64,000 nucleotides of DNA from Streptomyces venezuelae (GTDB taxonomy: Bacteria > Actinomycetota > Actinomycetes > Streptomycetales > Streptomycetaceae), in contig NZ_CP029190.1 in NCBI RefSeq assembly GCF_008642295.1, forward strand, positions 2,080,001 through 2,144,000, read 5' to 3'. The notes beneath the pieces were generated by a model. That model saw only the letters and a program-made list of their open reading frames with translations, ran no database searches and was not told where the DNA came from. This document shows, one piece after another, positions 19,927 to 28,748 of this stretch (position 1 is its first letter; each line of letters starts with the position of its first letter). The translations under genes and the position numbers were made by a program.

Positions 19927-21177
19927 TCACTGCAAACGGCGTCGCCGGTTCCGGGCATCCCGGATGACCGTCGCAGTTCCGGCGATTACGGCGATCAGCA
20001 CGCCGGCGATGCCGAGGGCGTAGGTGCCGAGCCGCTCCTGGCGCTGCTGCGGGGTCTCCGTCATCGGCATCACTGCCGCCTCGGGTGCCGCGGCGGGCGG
20101 CGGACCCGGATCCGGGACCGGCTCCTTGGGCCGGTCGTGGTCCTGGGTGACCGCGCGGACCGGATCGACCACTCCCCAACCCACGTAGTCGTCACGGCCC
20201 TTGACGGACCGTTCCGCGGTCTGCTGGATCTGCCAGATGATTTCCCGCGGGGTCCAGTCCGGGTGCTCGGCCTTCAGCAGGGCCGCCACCCCGGCCACGT
20301 AAGGGGCGGAGAAACTGGTGCCGTTGTCCACGCACTGGCCGAACCCCGGGACCGTGGACACCATGTCGACGCCGGGCGCGGCGACCGCGATGAAACTGCC
20401 CGGCTGGGAGAACGCGGCCCGTTCGTTGTTGCGGTCGGAGGACGCGACCGCGAGCACGTCGGGGAAGGCGGCCGGATAGGTCTTGCGCTTGCGGCCGTTG
20501 AGGCCGTCGTTGCCGGCCGAGGCCACGATCAGCACCTTGGCGTCGACCGCCTTCTTGACCGCCTGTCCCAGCAGGGAGGACTCGGTCAGCGGGGCATCGG
20601 TGTCCTGGGAGATGTTGATGATGTGGGCACCCTTGGACACCGCGTGCTCGATGGCCTTGGCCAGGCTCTCGGCGTTGCCCTTGCCCTGTCCGTCGTTCTG
20701 CCGGATCGGTATCACGGTGGCCTCCGGGGCAAGGCCCACAAAGCCGGTGCCGTCCTGCGGGCGGGCCGCGATGAGCCCGGCGACCTTGGTGCCGTGGCCC
20801 ACGGTGTCGGTGGTCCCGTCGCCCTTGGGGTCGATGAAGTCCTTGCCCGCGCCGGTGTCGAGGGCACCGCTGAGCTGCGGATTGGCCCGGTCCACACCGG
20901 TGTCGACGACCGCGACCCGGACGCCCTTGCCCTTGCCGCCGGCCCACAGTTCGTCGAGGAGCAGCCGTTGCAGGGCCCAGGGGCGGCCGGCGATCTGCTT
21001 CTTCATCGGGAAGGAGCACTCGCCGGCGCCGTCGAGCCCGAACCGGGATACGGGTACAGGGCTGGGAGCAGGGGCCGGGGCCGCCGCTGCGGTGGCGGCG
21101 GTGGTGCCGAGGGTGGCGGCCAGTGCCAGGGCGACGGCCGGCAGCGGCGCCCGGCGGGACGGGTACGTCATCGGCAT
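19927..21177 (-). CDS. mycP: Mycosin-type subtilisin serine protease MycP
   Basis: Membrane-anchored S8 protease of ESX systems that stabilises the complex and can process substrates. About 416 residues: signal peptide (hydrophobic stretch near residues 13-33), subtilase domain with the catalytic triad Asp in VVDTGVD (about 92), His in GHGTKVAG (about 128) and Ser in GTSFSAP (about 288), then a proline-rich linker and one C-terminal transmembrane helix (LGTYALGIAGVLIAVIAGTATVI) with a basic end. ATG 21177 starts one base after the eccB stop, with AGGG 8 nt upstream; ATG 21171 is an alternative. Operon with eccB. Confidence 0.94.
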   Translation of the reverse strand: MPMTYPSRRAPLPAVALALAATLGTTAATAAAAPAPAPSPVPVSRFGLDGAGECSFPMKKQIAGRPWALQRLLLDELWAGGKGKGVRVAVVDTGVDRANPQLSGALDTGAGKDFIDPKGDGTTDTVGHGTKVAGLIAARPQDGTGFVGLAPEATVIPIRQNDGQGKGNAESLAKAIEHAVSKGAHIINISQDTDAPLTESSLLGQAVKKAVDAKVLIVASAGNDGLNGRKRKTYPAAFPDVLAVASSDRNNERAAFSQPGSFIAVAAPGVDMVSTVPGFGQCVDNGTSFSAPYVAGVAALLKAEHPDWTPREIIWQIQQTAERSVKGRDDYVGWGVVDPVRAVTQDHDRPKEPVPDPGPPPAAAPEAAVMPMTETPQQRQERLGTYALGIAGVLIAVIAGTATVIRDARNRRRRLQ

Positions 21178-21178
21178 C

Positions 21179-22774
21179 TCACGAACCCTGCGGCTGGCGG
21201 GCGGCATTGGTGTCCAGCCGGGGCCCCTTCGACAGGAACTCCGACCATACGATGGGCACCAGCGTCGGCTGTACGTCCTTGTAGCCGAGCCGGGCCTGGG
21301 CCTGACTGGCCTCCGGCGGGCCGTCCTGCTTCCCCTCCCCCGCGGCGCCGGGCTGCGGGGAGGCCCCGATCTCCGACTGCTCCGCGTCGCTGTCCCCGTT
21401 GGCCTGGACGGCGTACCGCAGGCCGGTGTCGGTCACCAGGAACAGGGCACCCCCGCCCTTGGCCTGCTTGCCCTGGAACTGGGTGTAGAGCAGGCCCGAG
21501 CCGGGCGTGACGTAGGAGCTCGTGCCGCTGGCGGTGATGTCCACCGGGAAGCCGCTGCCGGCCCAGGTGCTCATGGTGGTCCGGCCCTGGCCGTCCACCG
21601 AACGCAGCACGTTGCAGACGGTGTTGCGGGTGCTGCCGCCCTGCCCGGTGCTCGCCGCCGCCCCGGTGTTGCCGTTGACCTGGCCGGCCCGGGACTTGGG
21701 CCAGCGCTTCTTCTCGTAGAACTGGCTGCCGTCCGGCCGGAGCGACTGGAGGTCGACCTCCTTCGGCTGGCCGTTCATGTTGAGCCGCTCGGTGTCGGGT
21801 GCGTTGATGAGCAGCCAGGCGGTGAAGGCGGAGACCCGGGAGACCTTGCCGGCCTGGACCACGTAGTGCTGGGGGCCGGAGCCGGTCTGGGCCAGCAGCA
21901 CCATGCCGACCTTGTTGTCCTCCGTGGCCAGCCCGGGCACCTGGGCGTCGTCGCCGGCCTTGCCGCTGTCCAGCTTCGGGAAGGCCAGGTCCTCACCGGT
22001 GTTGAGGGTGTCCAGCCACTGCTGGGTGACCTGCTGCGGGCTGCCGCTGCCGACCAGGGCGGTGGTGAGGGTGGCCGCGTCGGAGGTCTTCTCCGGGAAC
22101 TTGTACTTGGTCCCGGTCGCATCGACCAGATAGCGGCTGGTGGTCTCGGTGCCGTCCGGGTTGGGCGCCTTGACCTGGACGTACAGCACCTGGCCGTCGG
22201 TGAGCCGGCGCTTGTCGTCCATCAGGCCCGCCTCCCGGTCGGCGAGGACGAAGGCGGCGGTCTGCACGCCCTTGCCGTTGCCGCCCGGCTGCTGGCAGAC
22301 GGCCCACCGCTTGGCCGCGCCCGCGTCCTTGGCGGAGGGCAGCCGGTCCGGCGCGTAGGGGATGCCGATGATCGGGCCGCGCGGCGGGGTGCCGCCGTCC
22401 AGGGTCTTGTCGTCGACCTGGATCACGGCGAACTTGCCCGGGTCCAGGAGCAGCCGGGCGGATGCCAGATTGAGCACCGGGTGCAGCCGGACCTGGTCGC
22501 CGGTCTTCAGCACGACGTAACGGGTCGTCGAGTCCTTGCCGACGATCACCTTGGTGCCGGGAGCGTCCCAGCCCTTGGGGGCCTTGGGGTCGAGCAGCCC
22601 CCAGGCGCCGAAACCCGCGAGGATCAGGGCGCCGACGACCAGTCCGGGCACCACCGCGCGCAGCGGTCGCGGAGCGCCCTCTTCCGTGCCCGTGGCGGAC
22701 GGCTGGAGGAAGGCGGCCACCGTACGCCGCTTCGCAAAGGTGTACGCGTTGAGCTCATCACGTCGTGATGCCAT
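21179..22774 (-). CDS. eccB: Type VII secretion protein EccB
   Basis: 531 residues. Single-pass membrane subunit with a large extracytoplasmic domain, as in the EccB family. The family N-terminus RRDELNAYTFAKRRTVAAFLQP is split by a basic/aromatic cytoplasmic segment from the transmembrane helix at about residues 41-62. Repeat-type periplasmic features follow, with cysteines in AVCQQPGG and NTVCNVLRS likely paired. ATG 22774 has GGGGAGAA about 9 nt upstream. It faces away from eccE across a 270-bp divergent spacer and is followed directly by mycP. Confidence 0.94.
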   Translation of the reverse strand: MASRRDELNAYTFAKRRTVAAFLQPSATGTEEGAPRPLRAVVPGLVVGALILAGFGAWGLLDPKAPKGWDAPGTKVIVGKDSTTRYVVLKTGDQVRLHPVLNLASARLLLDPGKFAVIQVDDKTLDGGTPPRGPIIGIPYAPDRLPSAKDAGAAKRWAVCQQPGGNGKGVQTAAFVLADREAGLMDDKRRLTDGQVLYVQVKAPNPDGTETTSRYLVDATGTKYKFPEKTSDAATLTTALVGSGSPQQVTQQWLDTLNTGEDLAFPKLDSGKAGDDAQVPGLATEDNKVGMVLLAQTGSGPQHYVVQAGKVSRVSAFTAWLLINAPDTERLNMNGQPKEVDLQSLRPDGSQFYEKKRWPKSRAGQVNGNTGAAASTGQGGSTRNTVCNVLRSVDGQGRTTMSTWAGSGFPVDITASGTSSYVTPGSGLLYTQFQGKQAKGGGALFLVTDTGLRYAVQANGDSDAEQSEIGASPQPGAAGEGKQDGPPEASQAQARLGYKDVQPTLVPIVWSEFLSKGPRLDTNAARQPQGS

Positions 22775-23044
22775 GACCGTCTGCTTCTCCCCGCCCGGCC
22801 CGGTCGGTGGGTACGGTCCCCGGGCCTCGAATTGTCTGACCGGCCACCTACTATGCCTGTTGACGGAGGGTCCGCAGGGGGCGGGTAGGGTGAGGCCGCC
22901 GCCCGCCGGGGCTCCAGGCCTTCCCCATCGGGGCAGTCGGGGCCCGTCGGGGAGGAATTGGGGAGATTCCGTGGAGGTGCCGGCACCGGCCGCACCGCAC
23001 CGGTGGACACGGGTCTGGACCGTGGAAGGGGAGGTGTCCGGGAG

Positions 23045-24316
23045 ATGGCCATCGCGACGGAACAGCGGGCCGCCGCTGCCGCGCCGGCGCGCGGCGGAGT
23101 GACGCCGCATCCGAAGTCGAGCCCGGGGCGGTTCGGACCGTTCCGTTTGCAACAGCTGGTTCTCCTCCAGGCGGCGGCAGCCCTGCTGCTGGTGGCCTGG
23201 GTGATCGAACCGATGCTGCTGGTGCCCGCCGGTGCGCTGGCGGCCGTCCTGCTGGTCCTCGCCGTGGTCCGCCGGCACCAGCGCTCGCTGCCCGAGTGGA
23301 TCGGGACCGCGCTCGCGCTGCGCGCCCGGCGCCGCCGGGCCGCCGCCTTCTCCGTGCCGGCCGGTACCGAACCGGGGCTGGCCCCGGTGGTGGAGGCCGA
23401 ACCGGCCCTCCGGACGTACACCTTCAGCGACCGCGACCGGCGCCCGGTCGGACTGATCGGCGACGGCACCTTCCTGACCGTGGTGGTCCAGGTCGACACG
23501 GACGCCACCGCGCTGCGCCCGGACCGGGCCGCCCGGCCGCTGCCGCTCGGCCTGGTCCGTGACGTCCTCGAGGTGGACGGCATCCGGCTGGAGTCGGCGC
23601 AGCTCGTGCTGCACACCCAGCCGGCCCCCGCCCCGCATCTGCCGGCCCAGGCCATGGCCGCCCGCAACTACGCTCCCCTGCAGGCCCAGACCGGAACTCC
23701 GGCGGTACGGCTGACCTGGATCGCCCTGAAGCTGGACCCGGAGCTGTGCCCGGAGGCCGTGGCGGCGCGCGGCGGCGGGATGACCGGCGCGCAGCGCTGT
23801 GTGGTGCGGGTGGCGGACCAGCTGGCGAGCCGGCTGGCCGGCGCCGGCTTCCGGGCGACGGTGCTGACCGAGCAGGAACTGACCTCGGCCCTGGCGACGT
23901 CCTCCTGTGCGAACCCGATGGCCATCACCCAGGCCGGCCGGTCCGCGAGCAATGGGCGGCGGACCGAGGAGACCTCGCGGACCTGGCGGTGCGACGACCG
24001 GCGGCACACCACCTACTGGATAGGCCGCTGGCCGCAGCTCGGCGGAGCCGCGGCCCCGCTGACCCAGTTCGTGGCGCTGCTGACCTCACTGCCCGCGCTG
24101 GCCACCAACTTCAGCCTGACACTGGCGCCGGCCGACCGGCACGGGGTCACGGTCACCGGGCACGTCCGGGTCACCGGGCGCAGTGACGAGGAACTGGTGA
24201 CGGCGCGCAGGGAACTGGAGCGGACCGCCCGCGGAATCCGGACCGGCCTGGTCCGGCTGGACCGGGAGCAGGTTCCGGGTGTGCTGGCTTCGCTGCCGCT
24301 GGGAGGTGCACGATGA
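23045..24316 (+). CDS. eccE: Type VII secretion protein EccE
   Basis: 423 residues. Two close transmembrane helices at about residues 35-50 and 55-75 (LQAAAALLLVAWVIEPMLLVPAG region) are followed by a basic segment and a large soluble domain, the layout of EccE. Two cysteines (RCVVRV, TSSCANP) and a third in TWRCDD are present. ATG 23045 lies 10 nt after GGAGG. The last 4 nt overlap the next gene (ATGA). Assigned by architecture, context and resemblance to Streptomyces EccE; the family is poorly conserved. Confidence 0.85.
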   Translation: MAIATEQRAAAAAPARGGVTPHPKSSPGRFGPFRLQQLVLLQAAAALLLVAWVIEPMLLVPAGALAAVLLVLAVVRRHQRSLPEWIGTALALRARRRRAAAFSVPAGTEPGLAPVVEAEPALRTYTFSDRDRRPVGLIGDGTFLTVVVQVDTDATALRPDRAARPLPLGLVRDVLEVDGIRLESAQLVLHTQPAPAPHLPAQAMAARNYAPLQAQTGTPAVRLTWIALKLDPELCPEAVAARGGGMTGAQRCVVRVADQLASRLAGAGFRATVLTEQELTSALATSSCANPMAITQAGRSASNGRRTEETSRTWRCDDRRHTTYWIGRWPQLGGAAAPLTQFVALLTSLPALATNFSLTLAPADRHGVTVTGHVRVTGRSDEELVTARRELERTARGIRTGLVRLDREQVPGVLASLPLGGAR

Positions 24317-25020
24317 GCGCGGGACGCGTGGGGTACGGACTGGTCGGGCCGCGGCGGGAGCGCCATGCGGTTCCGGCCGCGGAACTGGACGGGCTGTCCC
24401 TGCCGGTCGGGGACGACGGGGTGGTGATCGGGGTCGACTCCGAAGGCCGCCCGGCGGTGCTCGGGATCAACCGCCCGATGCCGTACGAGGTCACCCTGAT
24501 CGGGGGCCTGTGGACGGCGCAGGTGCTGGGGCTGCGGGCGGCGGCGACCGGGGCGCGGGTGGCCGTGGAGACCGGTCGGGCCCAGGTGTGGTCGGCGCTG
24601 GCCCAGGCGGCCGGCGGCGGGCAGCAGTGCGTGACCCTGCACGAGGTGGGCCGGGTGCCCCCGCAGGGTGCGTCGGCCGGCAGCCCGGTGCTGGTGATCC
24701 GGGACTGCGGGATGCGGCCACCGCGCGGGCGCGTGGTGGCGGGCCCCTGGCAGTCGGTGCTCACCCTGCTGCCGTACCTCAGCCCGACGGCCCCGCGGCT
24801 GCTCCAGAACGCTTCGCTGGTGGGTGTACAGCGGGTCTCCCCCGACGAGGCGGAGCAGATCGGCCGGCTGATGAACCTGCCCCGGCCGGCGGTGGATTCA
24901 CTGCCCACGCTGGGGGACGGGGTCACCCTGTGGTGCACGGCCCGGGACCGGCAGTTCGTGATGACCCAGGGCACCGAGGCCGAGGCCGGACTGCTGGGCC
25001 CGGCCCGGCGGATCGACTGA
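24313..25020 (+). CDS. ESX-locus protein of unknown function
   Basis: 235 residues, no signal peptide or membrane helix. It overlaps eccE by four bases (ATGA), so it is translationally coupled to a core secretion gene. The fold looks mixed alpha/beta (VGDDGVVIGVDSEGRPAVLGINRPMPYEVTLIGGLWTAQVLGLRAA). This resembles the nucleotide-free remnants of FHA/ATPase accessory proteins seen in T7SS loci, but I recognise no motif. Its position between eccE and the ParA-like gene suggests a cytoplasmic accessory role. Confidence 0.75.
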   Translation: MSAGRVGYGLVGPRRERHAVPAAELDGLSLPVGDDGVVIGVDSEGRPAVLGINRPMPYEVTLIGGLWTAQVLGLRAAATGARVAVETGRAQVWSALAQAAGGGQQCVTLHEVGRVPPQGASAGSPVLVIRDCGMRPPRGRVVAGPWQSVLTLLPYLSPTAPRLLQNASLVGVQRVSPDEAEQIGRLMNLPRPAVDSLPTLGDGVTLWCTARDRQFVMTQGTEAEAGLLGPARRID

Positions 25021-25116
25021 GGCCGTCGGCTGACGCCCGACGCCCATTAGGCTGACCGTGGGCGCGGCGCCGACGCGACGCCGGGCACCTGTGCTCGACC
25101 AGACCAGGAGGAAGAA

Positions 25117-27600
25117 GTGAACGGCGATCGGAACGAGAGCCGCGACGGGACGTGGGACGTCCCGACGGACGATCAGTCCGACGCGGAGCCCGAGCTCACG
25201 GGCGAGTTCACCATCGACTACACGCCGCCGGCCTGGTACACGCAGAACGCGCCGACGCCGGCGGTACCGGACCTGCCGGCGGGCAGCGGCTTCGAGCCGC
25301 ACCGCGTGGACGACGTGGACTCGCCTTCGACCACCCGGCTCGCCCCGCCGGCCCGCCCGGCGACGCCGGTTGCCCCGGCGGCGCCACTTGCCCCGGCCGC
25401 GCCCGTTGCCCCGGCGGCGCCGGTGACGCCCGTGGCGTCGGCGGTGCCCGCCCCGGCGATGCCCCTTCCCCCGGCCACCCCGCCGGCCGATGTGCCGGCT
25501 CCGGCTGTCCCGCCGGCTCCGGCCGACGCCGTCCCGCCGCTGCCGGTGCCGGTGCCCGAGGCGCCGGTGGGCGGTACGCCGTACCCGGTGACGCCCGCAC
25601 CCGGGAGCCCGGTTGACAGTGCGCCGTACCTCGCGGCGCCCGAGGCGCCGGCCGGGGGTACGCCGTACCCGGTGGCGCCGGCCGAGCCCGCCGATGTGCC
25701 GGGGTACTCGGCCACCCCGCCGAGCGGCACGGCGGTTCCGGCCGCCCCGGTGGCTGAGCAGGGTGACGGGGCGTCGGCCCTTGCGAAGTCATCCCTTCCG
25801 GGGAGCGGGGCCGCCGAGGCGGGCGCGGAGGCCGGTACCGCCGACGCCGAGCCCCGGGACGCCGTTCCGGACGAGCCCGCGCAGCCGTGGGGCGCGCCCG
25901 CCCCGCAGGCGGAACTCCCGCCGCTGCCGCCCGCGTTCACCCCCTCCGCGGCCGAGGAGGCCCCGGCCGGACCCACGCCTCCGGCCGTCCCGGACGGGTA
26001 CGGCTTCCCGCCGGTCCCGCCGGTCCCGCAGCCCCAGGCGGGGTACGGCTTCCCGCCCGCGCCGCAGGCCCCGCAGGCCCCGCAGGCCCCGCAGCCGGAC
26101 GCCGGGTACGGCTTCCCGCCCGTGGCGCCGAACCCGCCGCACGCACCGAACCCGCCGCAGCCTCCGCAGCCGGCTCCGCAGGCCGGTGCCCCCTGGGGGG
26201 CGCAGCCGCAGCCCCAGCCGCAGACGCCCGTCCAGGGGCAGCCGCAGGGCGATCCCCGGCTGGGCAACCAGTGGCCGCAGTCGGCCGGCCCGGGCGGCCC
26301 CGGCGCGCCCGCAGGACCCGGCGGCCCCGGCGGCCCGGGCCCGCAGGACCCGCGCTACCAGGCCGCGCCCGCCGGCGGCGCCCCGCTCGGCTACACGGCC
26401 GCGGTGGAGCTCTCCTCGGACCGCCTGCTGCGCAACAAGCAGAAGCCCAAGAGCAACCGCGGCGGCAACTCCTCCCTCTTCAAGTTCGGCGGCAAGGCGG
26501 CCGAGGCGGAGCGGCAGCGCAAGCTGGATCTGATCCGCACGCCGGTGATGTCCTGCTACCGCATCGCCGTCATCAGCCTGAAGGGCGGCGTCGGAAAGAC
26601 CACGACGACCACCGCCCTCGGCGCCACCCTCGCCACCGAACGCCAGGACAAGATCCTCGCCATCGACGCGAACCCGGACGCCGGCACCCTCGGCCGCCGG
26701 GTGCGCCGCGAGACCGGTGCCACCATCCGCGACCTCGTCCAGGCCATCCCGTACCTGAACTCGTACATGGACATCCGGCGGTTCACCTCCCAGGCCCCGT
26801 CCGGGCTGGAGATCATCGCCAATGACGTGGACCCGGCAGTGTCCACGACGTTCAACGACGAGGACTACCGGCGTGCGATCGAGACGCTCGGCCGCCAGTA
26901 CCCGATCATCCTGACCGACTCCGGCACCGGACTCCTCTACTCCGCCATGCGCGGGGTCCTGGACCTGGCCGATCAGCTGATCATCATCTCGACCCCGTCG
27001 GTGGACGGCGCGTCCAGCGCGAGCACCACGCTCGACTGGCTGTCCGCGCACGGCTATGCCGACCTGGTCTCCCGCTCCCTCACCGTGATCTCGGGGGTCC
27101 GCGAGACCGGCAAGACCATCAAGGTCGAGGACATCGTCCAGCACTTCGAGACCCGTTGCCGCGGTGTGGTCGTGGTGCCCTTCGACGAGCACCTCGCAGC
27201 CGGCGCCGAGGTCGACCTCGACATGATGCGGCCGAAGACCCGGGAGGCGTACTTCAACCTCTCGGCGCTGGTCGCCGAGGATTTCGTACGGGCGCAGCAG
27301 TCGCGCGGCCACTGGGGAGCCCCGGCCCCGCAGGGCCAGCAGCCGTACCCGCAGCAGCCGCAGCCGCAGGGCCCGCCGCCGCACGGCCAGCAGCCGTACC
27401 CGCAGCAGCCGCAGCCGCAGGGCCCGCCTCCGCAGTACCAGCAGCCCTACCCGCAGCAGCCGCAGCAGCCCTACGGACCCCAGCCGGGCCACCCCGGGGC
27501 CCAGCCGCCGCAGTCCCCGTACGGCCCGCCGCAGCCTCCGCAGCCCGGTCAGGGCTGGCCGCAGCAGCCGCCGCAGGACCCACGGCAGGGCGGTCAGTGA
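25117..27600 (+). CDS. EspI-like proline-rich ParA/MinD family ATPase
   Basis: 827 residues. Residues about 60-440 are a Pro/Ala/Gly-rich low-complexity region with repeated YGFPP blocks. Residues about 480-720 form a ParA/MinD ATPase with the deviant Walker A KGGVGKT at 489-495, followed by [13 protein letters not shown] and the switch region [13 protein letters not shown]. The end is Gln/Pro repeats. This N-terminal proline-rich plus C-terminal MinD arrangement is that of EspI of mycobacterial ESX-1, which down-regulates secretion when ATP is low. GTG start with perfect AGGAGG 7 nt upstream. Not an ordinary chromosome-partition ParA: no ParB gene or parS site is nearby. Confidence 0.85.
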   Translation: MNGDRNESRDGTWDVPTDDQSDAEPELTGEFTIDYTPPAWYTQNAPTPAVPDLPAGSGFEPHRVDDVDSPSTTRLAPPARPATPVAPAAPLAPAAPVAPAAPVTPVASAVPAPAMPLPPATPPADVPAPAVPPAPADAVPPLPVPVPEAPVGGTPYPVTPAPGSPVDSAPYLAAPEAPAGGTPYPVAPAEPADVPGYSATPPSGTAVPAAPVAEQGDGASALAKSSLPGSGAAEAGAEAGTADAEPRDAVPDEPAQPWGAPAPQAELPPLPPAFTPSAAEEAPAGPTPPAVPDGYGFPPVPPVPQPQAGYGFPPAPQAPQAPQAPQPDAGYGFPPVAPNPPHAPNPPQPPQPAPQAGAPWGAQPQPQPQTPVQGQPQGDPRLGNQWPQSAGPGGPGAPAGPGGPGGPGPQDPRYQAAPAGGAPLGYTAAVELSSDRLLRNKQKPKSNRGGNSSLFKFGGKAAEAERQRKLDLIRTPVMSCYRIAVISLKGGVGKTTTTTALGATLATERQDKILAIDANPDAGTLGRRVRRETGATIRDLVQAIPYLNSYMDIRRFTSQAPSGLEIIANDVDPAVSTTFNDEDYRRAIETLGRQYPIILTDSGTGLLYSAMRGVLDLADQLIIISTPSVDGASSASTTLDWLSAHGYADLVSRSLTVISGVRETGKTIKVEDIVQHFETRCRGVVVVPFDEHLAAGAEVDLDMMRPKTREAYFNLSALVAEDFVRAQQSRGHWGAPAPQGQQPYPQQPQPQGPPPHGQQPYPQQPQPQGPPPQYQQPYPQQPQQPYGPQPGHPGAQPPQSPYGPPQPPQPGQGWPQQPPQDPRQGGQ
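27337..27438 (+). repeat. 51-bp in-frame tandem repeat in ParA-like gene
   Basis: Two 51-bp units (27337-27387 and 27388-27438) encode 17-residue Gln/Pro/Tyr blocks ([14 protein letters not shown] plus three residues), with a partial third copy after. Near-identical DNA suggests recent slippage or expansion. Confidence 0.85.
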
Positions 27601-27604
27601 ACGC

Positions 27605-27643
27605 CGAGGGCCCGTACCGTCCCCAGGACGGTACGGGCCCTCG
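27605..27643. terminator. Convergent terminator hairpin
   Basis: Perfect 18-bp stem (27605-27622 with 27626-27643) with a 3-nt loop, four bases after the ParA-like stop and 21 bases before the ribF stop on the other strand. It has no U-run, as is common in Streptomyces. Confidence 0.85.
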
Positions 27644-27664
27644 CCCGTTCTGCGCGCTCAGCGC

Positions 27665-28621
27665 TCAGCGTGCGGCGTCGTAGGCCTCGGTGAGCGCCCG
27701 CGCCCGCTTCACATCGTCGCCGATGGCCTCCAACAGCCCCTCCAGGGACTCGAACCTGGCCATTCCCCGCACATAGGCGAGGAAGTCCACGGTCACGTGC
27801 ATCCCGTACAGGTCCAGGCCCACCCGGTCGATGGCGTACGCCTCCACCGTCCGCTCGGTCGCGTCGAACTGGAGGTTGGTCCCCACCGAGATCGCCGCCG
27901 GCATCCGCTCGCCGTCCGCGGTGAGCCAGCCCGCGTACACGCCGTCGGCCGGGATCGCGGTGTGCGGAAGCGTTTCGACGTTCGCCGTCGGGTAGCCGAG
28001 CTCGCGCCCGCGCTGCGCGCCGCGCACCACCACTCCCTCGACCCGGTGCGGCCGGCCAAGAATCTCGGCCGCGCCCTCCACATCGCCCTCGGCGACCAGC
28101 CGGCGCGCCAGGGTGGAGGAGAACGGCTCGCCGCCGCCGGCCTCACCGCGCACCACCAGATCGACGACCTCGACCTCGTAGTCGTACGTGGCGCCCAGTT
28201 CGGCCAGGAACGCGACGTTGCCGGCGGCCCGGTGGCCGAACCGGAAGTTGGGGCCCTCGATGACGCCCCGCGCGTGCAGCTTGTCGACGAGCACCTTCAC
28301 GATGAAGTCGGCCGGGGACAGCTGGGAGAACTCCGCCGTGAACGGCAGGATCAGCAGGGCGTCGACGCCCAGCTCGGCCATCAGCTCGGCCCGCCGGTGG
28401 TGCGGGGCCAGCATCGCGGGGTGGCTGCCGGGGCGGACCACCTCGCTGGGGTGGGGGTCGAAGGTGACCACGACGGCCGGCACGCCGAGTTCCCGGGCCC
28501 AGGCCACGGCCCGCCCGATGATCAGCTGATGGCCCCGGTGCACCCCGTCGTAGGAGCCGATGGTGACGACGCTGCGTCCCCAGTCCTCGGGGATGTCCTC
28601 CAAGCCACGCCAGCGCTGCAC
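27665..28621 (-). CDS. ribF: Bifunctional riboflavin kinase / FAD synthetase
   Basis: Makes FMN then FAD. The N-terminal nucleotidyltransferase has IGSYDGVHRGHQ (HxGH-type motif) and FDPHP. The C-terminal flavokinase has GRELGYPTANV and VYAGWL. 318 residues is the normal length. GTG 28621 (QRWRGLEDIP) has GAGGAG 8 nt upstream; longer frames upstream are low-complexity. It sits 127 bp below the trypsin/STAND gene on the same strand, with a 12-bp tandem repeat in between, and shares a convergent terminator at its end. Confidence 0.96.
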   Translation of the reverse strand: MQRWRGLEDIPEDWGRSVVTIGSYDGVHRGHQLIIGRAVAWARELGVPAVVVTFDPHPSEVVRPGSHPAMLAPHHRRAELMAELGVDALLILPFTAEFSQLSPADFIVKVLVDKLHARGVIEGPNFRFGHRAAGNVAFLAELGATYDYEVEVVDLVVRGEAGGGEPFSSTLARRLVAEGDVEGAAEILGRPHRVEGVVVRGAQRGRELGYPTANVETLPHTAIPADGVYAGWLTADGERMPAAISVGTNLQFDATERTVEAYAIDRVGLDLYGMHVTVDFLAYVRGMARFESLEGLLEAIGDDVKRARALTEAYDAAR

Positions 28622-28718
28622 TGTGACCGCTCCTCGCCCGAACCCGTGTAGTGCGTTAGTTGAGATTGCAGGTCTAAGACTGCCATGCCGCCGCTCGGGG
28701 CCCCGCATCGGCATCGGA

Positions 28719-28742
28719 GCCAGGGCGGGGGCCAGGGCGGGG
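28719..28742. repeat. 12-bp tandem repeat upstream of ribF
   Basis: GCCAGGGCGGGG occurs twice head to tail (28719-28730, 28731-28742), followed by GCCA. It lies between the trypsin/STAND stop and the ribF start, about 100 bp upstream of ribF. Significance unknown. Confidence 0.8.
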
Positions 28743-28748
28743 GCCATG

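Noticed and set aside
22860..22891. Plus-strand promoter for eccE with TTGACG and TAGGGT
   Set aside because: The boxes are 20 bp apart, longer than the usual 17-18, so it was not listed as a feature.
22775..24007. Apparent N-terminal extension of EccB across the divergent spacer and eccE
   Set aside because: Antisense shadow of eccE; the EccB family starts at 22774 with its own ribosome site.
25117..27600. Chromosome-partition ParA
   Set aside because: No ParB gene or parS site is adjacent; the proline-rich EspI-like architecture and ESX context fit better.
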